Shown here: one piece after another, positions 1 to 6,035 of the stretch
Layout: every line of letters starts with the position of its first letter
How positions within the stretch are numbered: the first letter of the stretch is position 1
Made by a program: the position numbers and the translations under genes
The notes under the pieces: model-generated
Seen by the model: only the letters and a program-made list of their open reading frames with translations
What the model was told of the DNA's origin: nothing
The model's database searches: none
Source: Paracoccaceae bacterium
GTDB lineage: Bacteria; Pseudomonadota; Alphaproteobacteria; Rhodobacterales; Rhodobacteraceae
Assembly: GCA_011523445.1 (NCBI GenBank)
Contig: WTGT01000046.1
Span: 1 to 6,035 of the forward strand
Reading direction: 5' to 3'
DNA: 6,035 nucleotides

Positions 1-1634
1 CCGTACGTCATGAACAGGTCGCCAGTCATGCGGCAGATGCCTACGCACGGGTGTCTGGCAAGGCCTCGGTTGTGTTGTCTCATCTTTCGCCGGGCTTGAC
101 CAATTGTGCCACAGGGGTAGCCAATGCGGCATTGGATTGCATACCAATGGTTGTAATTGCCGGGGATATCCCAACACATTATTACGGTAAACACCCTCAC
201 CAGGAGGTGAACCTGCATGCAGATGCGGCACAATGGGAGATCTATCGACCATTCGTCAAAAGGGCATGGCGAGTTGAACGAGCTGATTTGATAGCAGAAA
301 TTCTTGAGAAGGCATTTCATCTTGCCGAGAGCGGTCAACCGGGGCCAGTATTGGTCGATGTCCCGATGGATATATTTTCACAGACCATCTCTGCAAAAAG
401 TTTCGAGAAGGTCAAGTCAAATACCCGATCATTGGTTAAACCTTCAATTGATGATGATACGGCCGAGCGAATTATTGAACAATTGGCCAAAGCCCAATCG
501 CCGCTGGTTTATGTCGGGGGAGGTATACTGCTTTCGTGTGCCAGCGAAGAACTCGGTCAATTTGTCGCGCATATGGGATTGCCGGTAGCTCATTCGCTCA
601 TGGGCAAGGGAGCATTGCGTGATGATCATCCTTTGGTACTTGGTATGTCCGGTTTTTGGGGAACCGAACTGGTCAACCAGTCCTGCTTGAATGCCGATTG
701 CATTTTGGCCATAGGTACCAGGTTCAAGGAAGCGGATTGTTCCTCATGGTATCAGGGCTATACCTTTAACATTCCCGATTCCAAGTTAATCCAGATTGAT
801 ATAGAACCCCAGGAGATTGGCCGGAACTATCCAGTGGAAATTGGCGCAATTGCTGATGCAAAGATTGCTCTAGGTGTAATGAATCGTGTTGCCAGACAAA
901 TTTATCCCAATGGTTTTTCCAACAATGCGTTGAAACGGAAAATCGCTGAATTCCGTAAAGGTTTCAAGGAAAGCAATCGTGAGATGGAGGAAAGCAATGC
1001 ATTTCCCATGATGCCCGAACGGATATTGGCCGAAACCCGCAGAGTATTGCCCGAGAATGCAATAATCACCACTGATGTCGGGTGGAACAAGAATGGAGTT
1101 GGTCAACAATTCGATATTCTTGAGCCAGGCTCGATCCTAACCCCGGGTGGTTTCGCAACCATGGGCTTTGGGCCCCCGGCAGCAATAGGTGCCAAACTGG
1201 CTGCTCCCGATCGCGTGGTTATAAGTTTGGTAGGAGATGGGGGATTCGGTCAGAACCCGTCAATGCTGGCAACAGCAGTTGAAATGAATTTAGGAATTAT
1301 CTGGCTGGTTATGAACAATAATGCTTTTGGGACCATTGCAGGTCTTCAAAAAGCTCATTACGGATTGACCTATGGCACCACTTTTCCAGGCGATTTGGGC
1401 AATACAGAGATCAAGCCAAACTATTCTGAAATTGCCCGAGCCTATGGGGCTGAAGGGATCAGGATAGCATCAGCGGAAGAATTGCAGCCAACTTTGACAG
1501 CCGCAATTTCCAGCGGCAAACCGACAGTTATAGACGTTCCGATGATCAACAATCCAACGCCCACTACAGGTCATTGGAACATTCTGGATATATACTCTCC
1601 CGACAAGTCTATTTCACATGTTGCTACCAGATAA
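1..1634 (+). CDS. ThDP-dependent enzyme, acetolactate synthase-like (5' end outside the window)
   Basis: This is a cytoplasmic ThDP enzyme of the acetolactate synthase / pyruvate oxidase superfamily, which makes or breaks C-C bonds of 2-oxo acids. The frame is open from base 3 and visible residues 1-4 read V-R-H-E, where Glu4 (bases 12-14) matches the glutamate that activates ThDP. The GTG at 51 is therefore internal, and by family comparison roughly 45 N-terminal residues are missing. The 543 visible residues show the three expected domains: the PYR domain (LSPGLTN near 27-33, then HPHQEVN near 64-70), a central domain starting near 140 with a YVGGG turn, and the PP domain. The PP domain has MGFGPPAAIGAK and the metal-diphosphate motif GDG (411-413) followed 24 residues later by NNN (438-440). 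The tail includes PTTGHWNI. The substrate cannot be named: acetolactate synthase, a carboligase or a decarboxylase-type enzyme are all possible. No small regulatory subunit gene follows; the next gene is convergent. The superfamily call is sure, the exact reaction is not. Confidence -1.
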   Translation, partial: VRHEQVASHAADAYARVSGKASVVLSHLSPGLTNCATGVANAALDCIPMVVIAGDIPTHYYGKHPHQEVNLHADAAQWEIYRPFVKRAWRVERADLIAEILEKAFHLAESGQPGPVLVDVPMDIFSQTISAKSFEKVKSNTRSLVKPSIDDDTAERIIEQLAKAQSPLVYVGGGILLSCASEELGQFVAHMGLPVAHSLMGKGALRDDHPLVLGMSGFWGTELVNQSCLNADCILAIGTRFKEADCSSWYQGYTFNIPDSKLIQIDIEPQEIGRNYPVEIGAIADAKIALGVMNRVARQIYPNGFSNNALKRKIAEFRKGFKESNREMEESNAFPMMPERILAETRRVLPENAIITTDVGWNKNGVGQQFDILEPGSILTPGGFATMGFGPPAAIGAKLAAPDRVVISLVGDGGFGQNPSMLATAVEMNLGIIWLVMNNNAFGTIAGLQKAHYGLTYGTTFPGDLGNTEIKPNYSEIARAYGAEGIRIASAEELQPTLTAAISSGKPTVIDVPMINNPTPTTGHWNILDIYSPDKSISHVATR

Positions 1635-1726
1635 AACCTGATCAAAAGCCATTGGGATAATCAAAATACAAAGGTCTTGACTTAAGTTTCCGAAACCTGC
1701 AGTAATCAGGCGTTTAACCTGATCAA
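1635..1726. repeat. 11-base direct repeat in the convergent intergenic gap
   Basis: The word AACCTGATCAA occurs at 1635-1645, directly after the stop codon of the ThDP enzyme, and again at 1716-1726. Both copies lie in the 110-base gap between the two converging genes and are 81 bases apart, start to start. A perfect short dyad, GTTTC-C-GAAAC, sits between them at 1686-1696. The repeat is seen directly. Its meaning is unknown, and chance or a protein binding site are both possible. Confidence -1.
1705..1723. other. Weak hairpin between convergent genes, possible poor terminator
   Basis: ATCAGG (1705-1710) and CCTGAT (1718-1723) can pair as a 6-base stem with a 7-base loop. The hairpin lies 71 bases after the stop of the + strand enzyme and 22 bases after the end of the - strand regulator, so it could in principle serve both. 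There is no T-run after the stem on either strand, so it does not meet the usual pattern of an intrinsic terminator. Transcription here may end by another route. Confidence -1.
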
Positions 1727-1744
1727 CACCTTAATTGTCCATTT

Positions 1745-2428
1745 TCAAACTGCTTCGAGAGTGTGAGTAAGTCCGTTGCGTATGTGATCTTCAAGATATC
1801 GTTTTGCGTTCTCTGCATCTCGTTCAAGAGCAGCATTAAAAATCGCTCGGTGTTCTTCCACTGCAGATTCACCTCTATAAGAGAGCATCAGCATCTGATA
1901 ACGCAAATATTTGTCATAGAGTATCGAATGTAGTGTTAACAGGTTCATTGAATTACAGGCTTCAATCAATGCCAAGTGGAACTCCCAGTCATATCGCTTC
2001 CAGAGTTCCCTCTCCGAATAATCTCCCGATAGCATACGCTTTTCCAGCAAGTGAAGTTTGTGATGTGCTGCAACAAGATTACCTTCCCAATTGGTATCAC
2101 CATTCACTACCGACTTTTCGATCGCATGGCACTCCAGCAAAACCCTAAGTTCAGCAACTTCAATAAGGTCTTCACGTGAAACAGGTTTGACAAAAAAGCC
2201 CCGCTGCTCAGGGGATTCCACGAAACCTTCGCTACTTAGGCGATTCAGTGTCTCACGCAGGGTGGAAAGACTTGCCGAGTAACGATCTTTCAGTGAGTCC
2301 AGCTTTAATTTGGCCCCTGGAGTCAATACCCCGAATATAATGTCATGCTTGATTTTCTGATATGTGCTTGAGCCAACAGTGGAAACTTGTTTGATCATAT
2401 TTTCAACCGATTTTTCCTTAAATGTCAT
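1745..2428 (-). CDS. GntR-family transcriptional regulator, FadR/FCD subgroup (CsiR-like)
   Basis: This 227-residue protein is a complete DNA-binding regulator of the usual FCD-type length. Residues about 20-82 form the GntR winged helix-turn-helix: TYQKIKHDIIFG leads in, LKDRYSASLSTLRETLNRL is the helix-turn-helix with the recognition helix, and GFVESPEQRGFFV is the wing. Residues about 88-216 are the helical FCD ligand domain. Asp147 and His151 (YDWEFH), His193 (EEHRAI) and His215 (LEDHI) fit the Asp/His set that binds a metal in this domain, which in turn usually holds a small carboxylate. The general look resembles CsiR-type repressors, but the ligand cannot be read from sequence. The ATG at 2428 is the first possible start after an in-frame TAA (at 2450-2452 on the + coordinates), yet no good Shine-Dalgarno precedes it. 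The ATG at 2398 is an alternative that also lacks one and would still keep both domains. The gene is convergent with the ThDP enzyme, a possible target. A GntR-type dyad at 2469-2479 suggests autoregulation. Confidence -1.
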   Translation of the reverse strand: MTFKEKSVENMIKQVSTVGSSTYQKIKHDIIFGVLTPGAKLKLDSLKDRYSASLSTLRETLNRLSSEGFVESPEQRGFFVKPVSREDLIEVAELRVLLECHAIEKSVVNGDTNWEGNLVAAHHKLHLLEKRMLSGDYSERELWKRYDWEFHLALIEACNSMNLLTLHSILYDKYLRYQMLMLSYRGESAVEEHRAIFNAALERDAENAKRYLEDHIRNGLTHTLEAV

Positions 2429-2468
2429 ATAATTTTGATGATACTCTGATTAATCGGAAAAATAAAGT

Positions 2469-2479
2469 AGGTAACACCT
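2469..2479. promoter_or_regulatory. Candidate GntR-type operator upstream of the regulator gene
   Basis: AGGT-AAC-ACCT is a perfect dyad with 4-base arms and a 3-base centre. It contains the core GT-N3-AC, the pattern described for FCD/FadR-subgroup operators (GT and AC half-sites around a short spacer). It does not match the outer T and A bases of the fuller FadR-type pattern. It lies 40 bases upstream of the regulator's ATG, where a bound repressor could block its transcription. An 11-base dyad of this kind can arise by chance in AT-rich DNA, so this is a moderate inference. Confidence -1.
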
Positions 2480-2522
2480 GTAAATTGGTGGCTAATCAGG
2501 CAATCAATTACAGAAAAGGCAT

Positions 2523-2551
2523 AGTATAGAATTTTCAGAACATAACAAGTT
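2523..2551 (-). promoter_or_regulatory. Weak candidate promoter for the GntR regulator
   Basis: On the minus strand TATACT (2523-2528) differs from the -10 consensus at one base. The -35 region about 17 bases upstream reads AACTTG, a poor match to TTGACA. Transcription would start near 2515 and give a leader of roughly 85-90 bases that includes the candidate operator at 2469-2479. The -10 match is seen directly; promoter function is a guess, and other AT-rich sites nearer the gene could serve instead. Confidence -1.
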
Positions 2552-2928
2552 CACCAGGAAATCGGAAAATCTCAATTATTTTATTCTTGCTGAGACCAAC
2601 GTTTCTTTGGTAAAACTGTACCTAAACCTCAAGACCAAGTCCGTTTGATGTAATCCCATGACCACCATTTCTTTATTATCAAGGCTATGATTGGGCTGAA
2701 GCAAACAACTACTAAATCTATAGAATACTATGGACAAGCCGACTAATGGATTTCACCAAATCTCAACTGGCGAGTCTGGTCCAGTACAAACCTGCAAGAA
2801 CTAGTCAGTGAGGAGAGGGTATACAGGTTAAATCTGTTCCTTTGTTTTTTTGGCCTATCTAGTTACAAAGGGTATGACTACTTAAATAATGATTGGATTT
2901 TGCATAGAATTATTACCGTAAGGGGCTG

Positions 2929-5900
2929 CTATACACTAGGTGCCCTTCTCATAATGTAAAGGGCAAGAAAATAGACAGTCAGACAAACGACTGCCATCCC
3001 CAACACGAATAGAAGATAGGCCAAAAATACGGGTGTTATCAATACAACTCCCACCCACCCCGCAGGAAGCAATTCCAACAGGGTGAACTGATCCGTAAAT
3101 ATGGTTAAACCCACAGTAGATAAAAAAATCGATATGGTTGCCAAGCCTGTTAACCCCATTCCAATTCTTATTCCGCGATTGCGCCTGCCCGAGGAAAGAC
3201 TACGCTTCAAGGCGACAAACAATCGGCTGATATCAGTGTGAACATAAAGTAGGGAGGGTACCAGGAGAAGAACCAGAAAGAAGCCAAATCCCAAACCGTA
3301 GGTGAGCGTTATTACAGTCGGCTTCAGGAAACTTGCCTGCTGCGATGTTTCGTACAATAAGGGGAGCAAACCAAGGATTGTCGTCAGGGTAGTAAGCATG
3401 ACCGGCCGAAAACGATCGCAGGTCGCATCAACAATCGCACTGAACATGTTACGGGTACGAGAATAGATATTTATCGTCGAGATCAGGACAATGGAATCAT
3501 TAATAATGATACCGCTCATTCCAATGAGCCCTATGACCGAAAACATTGACAGGGGTATATTCCAGAGATAATGCCCCCAAATTGCCCCTATAAGCCCAAA
3601 AGGAATCGTAATTAAGACCACAAACGGTTTTGTCCAGCTCGACAATACCCACACCAGACAGATAAAAATTCCCAGCATGACCAGCGAAAAACCAAGCCTG
3701 GCATCATTCAGGAAATCCTGTTCCTGTTCGGCAAGTCCAGAAAGTGTGTACGAAACCCCAAATTCCCTTTCCAATTGGGGTAACAAGTCAGTTTTTAGAA
3801 TTCTGACAATTTCTGCTGCCTGATTTGGATCGTCTTCAGAAATGTCTCCTGTTACGGACACAACCCGAACACCATTGACACGGCGAATGGTCGAAAATCC
3901 AATTTTGGAGGAAATCTGGACGATATCAGCCAACAGGATATAGGTATTGTCAGGTGACCTGATCATGGTACCTTCCAGAAAATCTGCAGTCATTTCTTCA
4001 TCAGGCAACTGGACAAAGATCTCTCCAGATCTGCTGCCAATCGGAAAAGTTGCAGCTGTAATACCGCTCAAGCGGTCCCGAAGTACCCTTGCCAACCCGT
4101 CAATGGTAAAACCCAGTGCTTCACCCTGTGGTGTAAGTGTCAGTATTAGTTCTTCCTTGTCGTAAGCCAAGTCATCTTCCACGGCGGACACTTCAGGAAA
4201 TGAACTCACCTCCGTTTTCAATTTTTCTGCAGCCTCTTTCAGGACAAATATATTGCTCCCAAACAATTTGACATCGAGGGCATCGCCACCAGGTCCTCGT
4301 CTTCCTCCTCTGAATGAAAGTGTTTCAAGCAATGGGTGTTTCCTGACTTCATCCTGAAGTTCGGCAACAAAAGCAAATGATGAGTAGGGACGAAGGTCAG
4401 CATCAATCAGTTCGATGGCAATGGAACCCAGTAGGTTGCTGTCCCTGCTGTCGGCACTGAACAGACCACGTCCGGTTGAACCTCCCACTTCGGCAATGGT
4501 GAAAGTGATGGGATTTTGCCCATGTTCTTCCTCGAATTTCTGCCCGACAACTTCTGCTGCCCTTTGCAATTCCTTCATCATTTCAAGGGAGTCTGATCTT
4601 GCAGCACTTGGAACCATGGCAAAATTTCCACTGACGGAACCCAACTCGGGAGCATTGAAAAAGCGCCAGTTTACCTTGCCATCAATGAACAGGGTAAGTT
4701 GCCATGCCAACACTACTAAAGCTGCTGCAATCACAACATACCTGCCAATGATTACTCCTTTGATGAATGGTCTGAAAACATATTTCTGAAACCACTGAAA
4801 GCCCTTGTCAACTATCCTGCTCGGGATATCATACCATTTGTTCTTTTGGGAATGGGTCAAGGCATTCTTCATGTGGTGTGGGAGAATAAGGAAGCATTCC
4901 AGCAGGGATGCCGTCAACACCACGATTACCGTGAATGGCAAATCAATCAACAGGGATCCAAACCTGCCGCCGATGGTGATAATTCCAAAAAAGGCTATAA
5001 TGGTTGTCAAACTGGCCGCAAAAATCGGTGCTGCCATCAAGGTTGCGGCATTTTCGGCTGCTGCTAGTGGCGATTCTCCAAGTCTCCTGTACCTGAAATC
5101 GGCATGTTCCCCAACAACAATTGCATCATCAACAACCAGCCCAAGGGTAATGATGAGGGCAAACATTGATATCATGTTCAGGGTGAAGCCGAATAAATAC
5201 ATGAGTGCAATGGCAGCAAACATGGCTGTGGGAACACCGGCAGCAACCCAGAATGCCGTACGCGCATTGAGAAACAGGAAAAGAGCACTAACCACGAGAG
5301 CCAGACCCAACAAGCCATTTTTATAAAGAAGATTCAGCCTATTGGTGATTGCCTCAGCCCTTGTCCTAATCAGGTCAATCTCAACATCCTGTGGAAGAGT
5401 AGTACCCATCTCCTCGGCTATTTCTTCAACCTTTCGTTGAAGTTCGATGGAATCTCCCTCACCAGTCCTTTCTACACGGATGGAGACAGCTGGTTCATCA
5501 CCAACAAAATATGCTCGCTTGCGATCAATGCCTTCGATCGTGATTCTTGCCAGGTCACCTACCAGCAATTTTGAACCGTCAGGATATGTCCTAACAAAAA
5601 TCTGGGAAATCTCTTCCGGGGTACGTTTTTCTATTCCAGTTCGAACCCGTGCTGTTCCTCCTACCTCGCCAGTAGGATTGGTATTGGCTTCCTCACCAAT
5701 CGCAGATGCTATTTCGGAAAGGGTTATGTTATGTCTGACAAGTCCGACTTCCGGCACGGTTACAACAGTCCGTGGAGCCTCAACACCCTGGATGGTGGCC
5801 TGCGATACACCTTCTTCAAAAAGCTTGAACACAAATTCATCAGCCAAGCGGCTCAAAAAGTCTATGGAAACGGGGCCATGAATGATGACATCAGTAACCC

Positions 5901-6035
5901 GATCCCGCCAACTTCTACGTACTACCGTTGGGGTTTCTGCATCCTCCGGCAATTCATTGGCGTTTCCCAAGGCACTTTCGACATCATCAACAGCTCGGTC
6001 TATGTCCCAATCCGGCTCGAATTCAAGTACTATGT
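2929..6035 (-). CDS. RND efflux permease, AcrB-type superfamily (N-terminus outside the window)
   Basis: This is an inner-membrane proton-driven pump of the ACR_tran family, which works as a trimer with a periplasmic adaptor and usually an outer-membrane channel to export toxic or amphiphilic compounds. The frame stays open to the right edge, and the 21 codons before the TTG at 5968-5970 read as normal family sequence (LEFEPDWDIDRA). That TTG is thus internal; TM1 and about 80 residues are missing. Counting from the TTG: porter domain 1 to about 215; TM2-TM6 about 219-364; TM7 about 409-429; second porter domain about 435-750; TM8-TM12 about 755-910. TM4 carries GLVVDDAIVV with Asp281-Asp282, matching the proton-relay Asp pair of AcrB. 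TM10 has GMSGIIINDS with Asn824-Asp825 instead of the AcrB lysine, as in less-studied branches. After TM12 the chain continues for about 100 residues with two or three more hydrophobic segments. The substrate is unknown. No partner gene follows, so adaptor and channel genes, if linked, lie beyond the right edge. Confidence -1.
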   Translation of the reverse strand, partial: IVLEFEPDWDIDRAVDDVESALGNANELPEDAETPTVVRRSWRDRVTDVIIHGPVSIDFLSRLADEFVFKLFEEGVSQATIQGVEAPRTVVTVPEVGLVRHNITLSEIASAIGEEANTNPTGEVGGTARVRTGIEKRTPEEISQIFVRTYPDGSKLLVGDLARITIEGIDRKRAYFVGDEPAVSIRVERTGEGDSIELQRKVEEIAEEMGTTLPQDVEIDLIRTRAEAITNRLNLLYKNGLLGLALVVSALFLFLNARTAFWVAAGVPTAMFAAIALMYLFGFTLNMISMFALIITLGLVVDDAIVVGEHADFRYRRLGESPLAAAENAATLMAAPIFAASLTTIIAFFGIITIGGRFGSLLIDLPFTVIVVLTASLLECFLILPHHMKNALTHSQKNKWYDIPSRIVDKGFQWFQKYVFRPFIKGVIIGRYVVIAAALVVLAWQLTLFIDGKVNWRFFNAPELGSVSGNFAMVPSAARSDSLEMMKELQRAAEVVGQKFEEEHGQNPITFTIAEVGGSTGRGLFSADSRDSNLLGSIAIELIDADLRPYSSFAFVAELQDEVRKHPLLETLSFRGGRRGPGGDALDVKLFGSNIFVLKEAAEKLKTEVSSFPEVSAVEDDLAYDKEELILTLTPQGEALGFTIDGLARVLRDRLSGITAATFPIGSRSGEIFVQLPDEEMTADFLEGTMIRSPDNTYILLADIVQISSKIGFSTIRRVNGVRVVSVTGDISEDDPNQAAEIVRILKTDLLPQLEREFGVSYTLSGLAEQEQDFLNDARLGFSLVMLGIFICLVWVLSSWTKPFVVLITIPFGLIGAIWGHYLWNIPLSMFSVIGLIGMSGIIINDSIVLISTINIYSRTRNMFSAIVDATCDRFRPVMLTTLTTILGLLPLLYETSQQASFLKPTVITLTYGLGFGFFLVLLLVPSLLYVHTDISRLFVALKRSLSSGRRNRGIRIGMGLTGLATISIFLSTVGLTIFTDQFTLLELLPAGWVGVVLITPVFLAYLLFVLGMAVVCLTVYFLALYIMRRAPSV
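2932..3237 (-). other. C-terminal membrane extension of the RND permease
   Basis: This part encodes residues 912-1013 counted from the TTG at 5970. A basic linker (ALKRSLSSGRRNRGIRIG), expected to face the cytoplasm, follows TM12. Then come a hydrophobic stretch near 937-958 and a long one near 968-1007 that is enough for two helices, and the protein ends in MRRAPSV. AcrB itself ends soon after TM12 with a short soluble tail. The extension is in frame with no stop or frameshift, so it looks like a true part of the protein. Its role is unknown. Confidence -1.

Larger units (their letters stand above)
2429..2928. other. 500-base AT-rich intergenic region without a credible gene
   Basis: This gap separates the regulator from the RND pump; both genes are on the minus strand. 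Every frame is broken by frequent stops. The longest short frames (for example 21 codons from an ATG at 2746 on +, and about 32 codons on - around 2626-2724) have no ribosome binding site and resemble nothing I know. Small dyads are present: GATTAATC at 2448-2455, the candidate operator at 2469-2479, an imperfect dyad GGTA-N6-TACC with partly matching flanks at 2606-2625, and CCTTTGT/ACAAAGG at 2839-2845 and 2865-2871. The last lies about 60 bases past the RND stop, but its loop is 19 bases and no T-run follows on the minus strand, so I do not call it a terminator. I recognise no RNA gene or insertion sequence remnant. Confidence -1.

Noticed and set aside
51..53. GTG as the start of the ThDP enzyme
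   Set aside because: The frame is open back to base 3, and residues before it match the conserved family motif with the catalytic glutamate, so the true start is upstream of the window.
1677..1710. TTGACT followed by TAATCA as a plus-strand promoter
   Set aside because: The spacing is about 20 bases, the -10 match is poor, and no plus-strand gene follows; the downstream gene is on the opposite strand.
2746..2811. Small plus-strand open frame of 21 codons in the long gap
   Set aside because: It has no ribosome binding site, no recognisable product, and is of a length expected by chance.
2839..2871. CCTTTGT/ACAAAGG inverted repeat as terminator of the RND gene
   Set aside because: The stem is 7 bases with a 19-base loop, and no T-run follows on the minus strand, so it does not fit an intrinsic terminator.
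4805..5326. Plus-strand open frame of 173 codons opposite the RND gene
   Set aside because: It lies fully antisense to a strongly conserved membrane-protein gene, has no recognisable domain, and looks like a shadow frame. The same holds for the other plus-strand frames between 3947 and 5881.
5968..5970. TTG as the start of the RND permease
   Set aside because: The 21 codons upstream to the window edge are open and read as typical RND sequence; a start here would lose TM1.

Overview
The window reads as ordinary bacterial chromosome of moderate G+C, with closely packed genes in a typical Gram-negative arrangement. The RND-type inner-membrane efflux pump points to a Gram-negative bacterium, most likely a proteobacterium. 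I cannot place it more finely from sequence alone. Three protein genes are supported. Two of them run off the window edges, so their N-termini are missing.

Layout. Positions 1-1634 (+) hold most of a thiamine-diphosphate (ThDP) dependent enzyme of the acetolactate synthase / pyruvate oxidase superfamily. The reading frame is open to the left edge and already contains the catalytic-glutamate motif, so the apparent GTG at 51 is internal. A 110-base gap between convergent genes (1635-1744) has an 11-base direct repeat and a weak hairpin, but no convincing terminator. Positions 1745-2428 (-) encode a complete GntR-family regulator of the FadR/FCD subgroup, resembling CsiR-type repressors. A 500-base AT-rich region without a credible gene follows (2429-2928). 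It carries a candidate GntR-type operator (2469-2479) and a weak promoter reading towards the regulator. Positions 2929-6035 (-) encode an RND efflux permease whose frame is open to the right edge, so the TTG at 5968-5970 is internal too.

How the genes may work together. The FCD regulator lies tail-to-tail with the ThDP enzyme. FCD regulators usually sense small carboxylic acids and often control neighbouring carbon-metabolism genes, so a link to the enzyme is plausible but not shown. The promoter of the enzyme gene lies outside the window. The RND pump looks like the last gene of its own operon, whose adaptor gene would be expected beyond the right edge. Nothing here ties it to the other two genes.

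I found no mobile element, CRISPR array, RNA gene or clearly new system. The most notable points are a C-terminal membrane extension on the RND pump beyond the standard 12 helices, its TM10 Asn-Asp motif in place of the AcrB-type lysine, and the possible autoregulatory operator upstream of the regulator.
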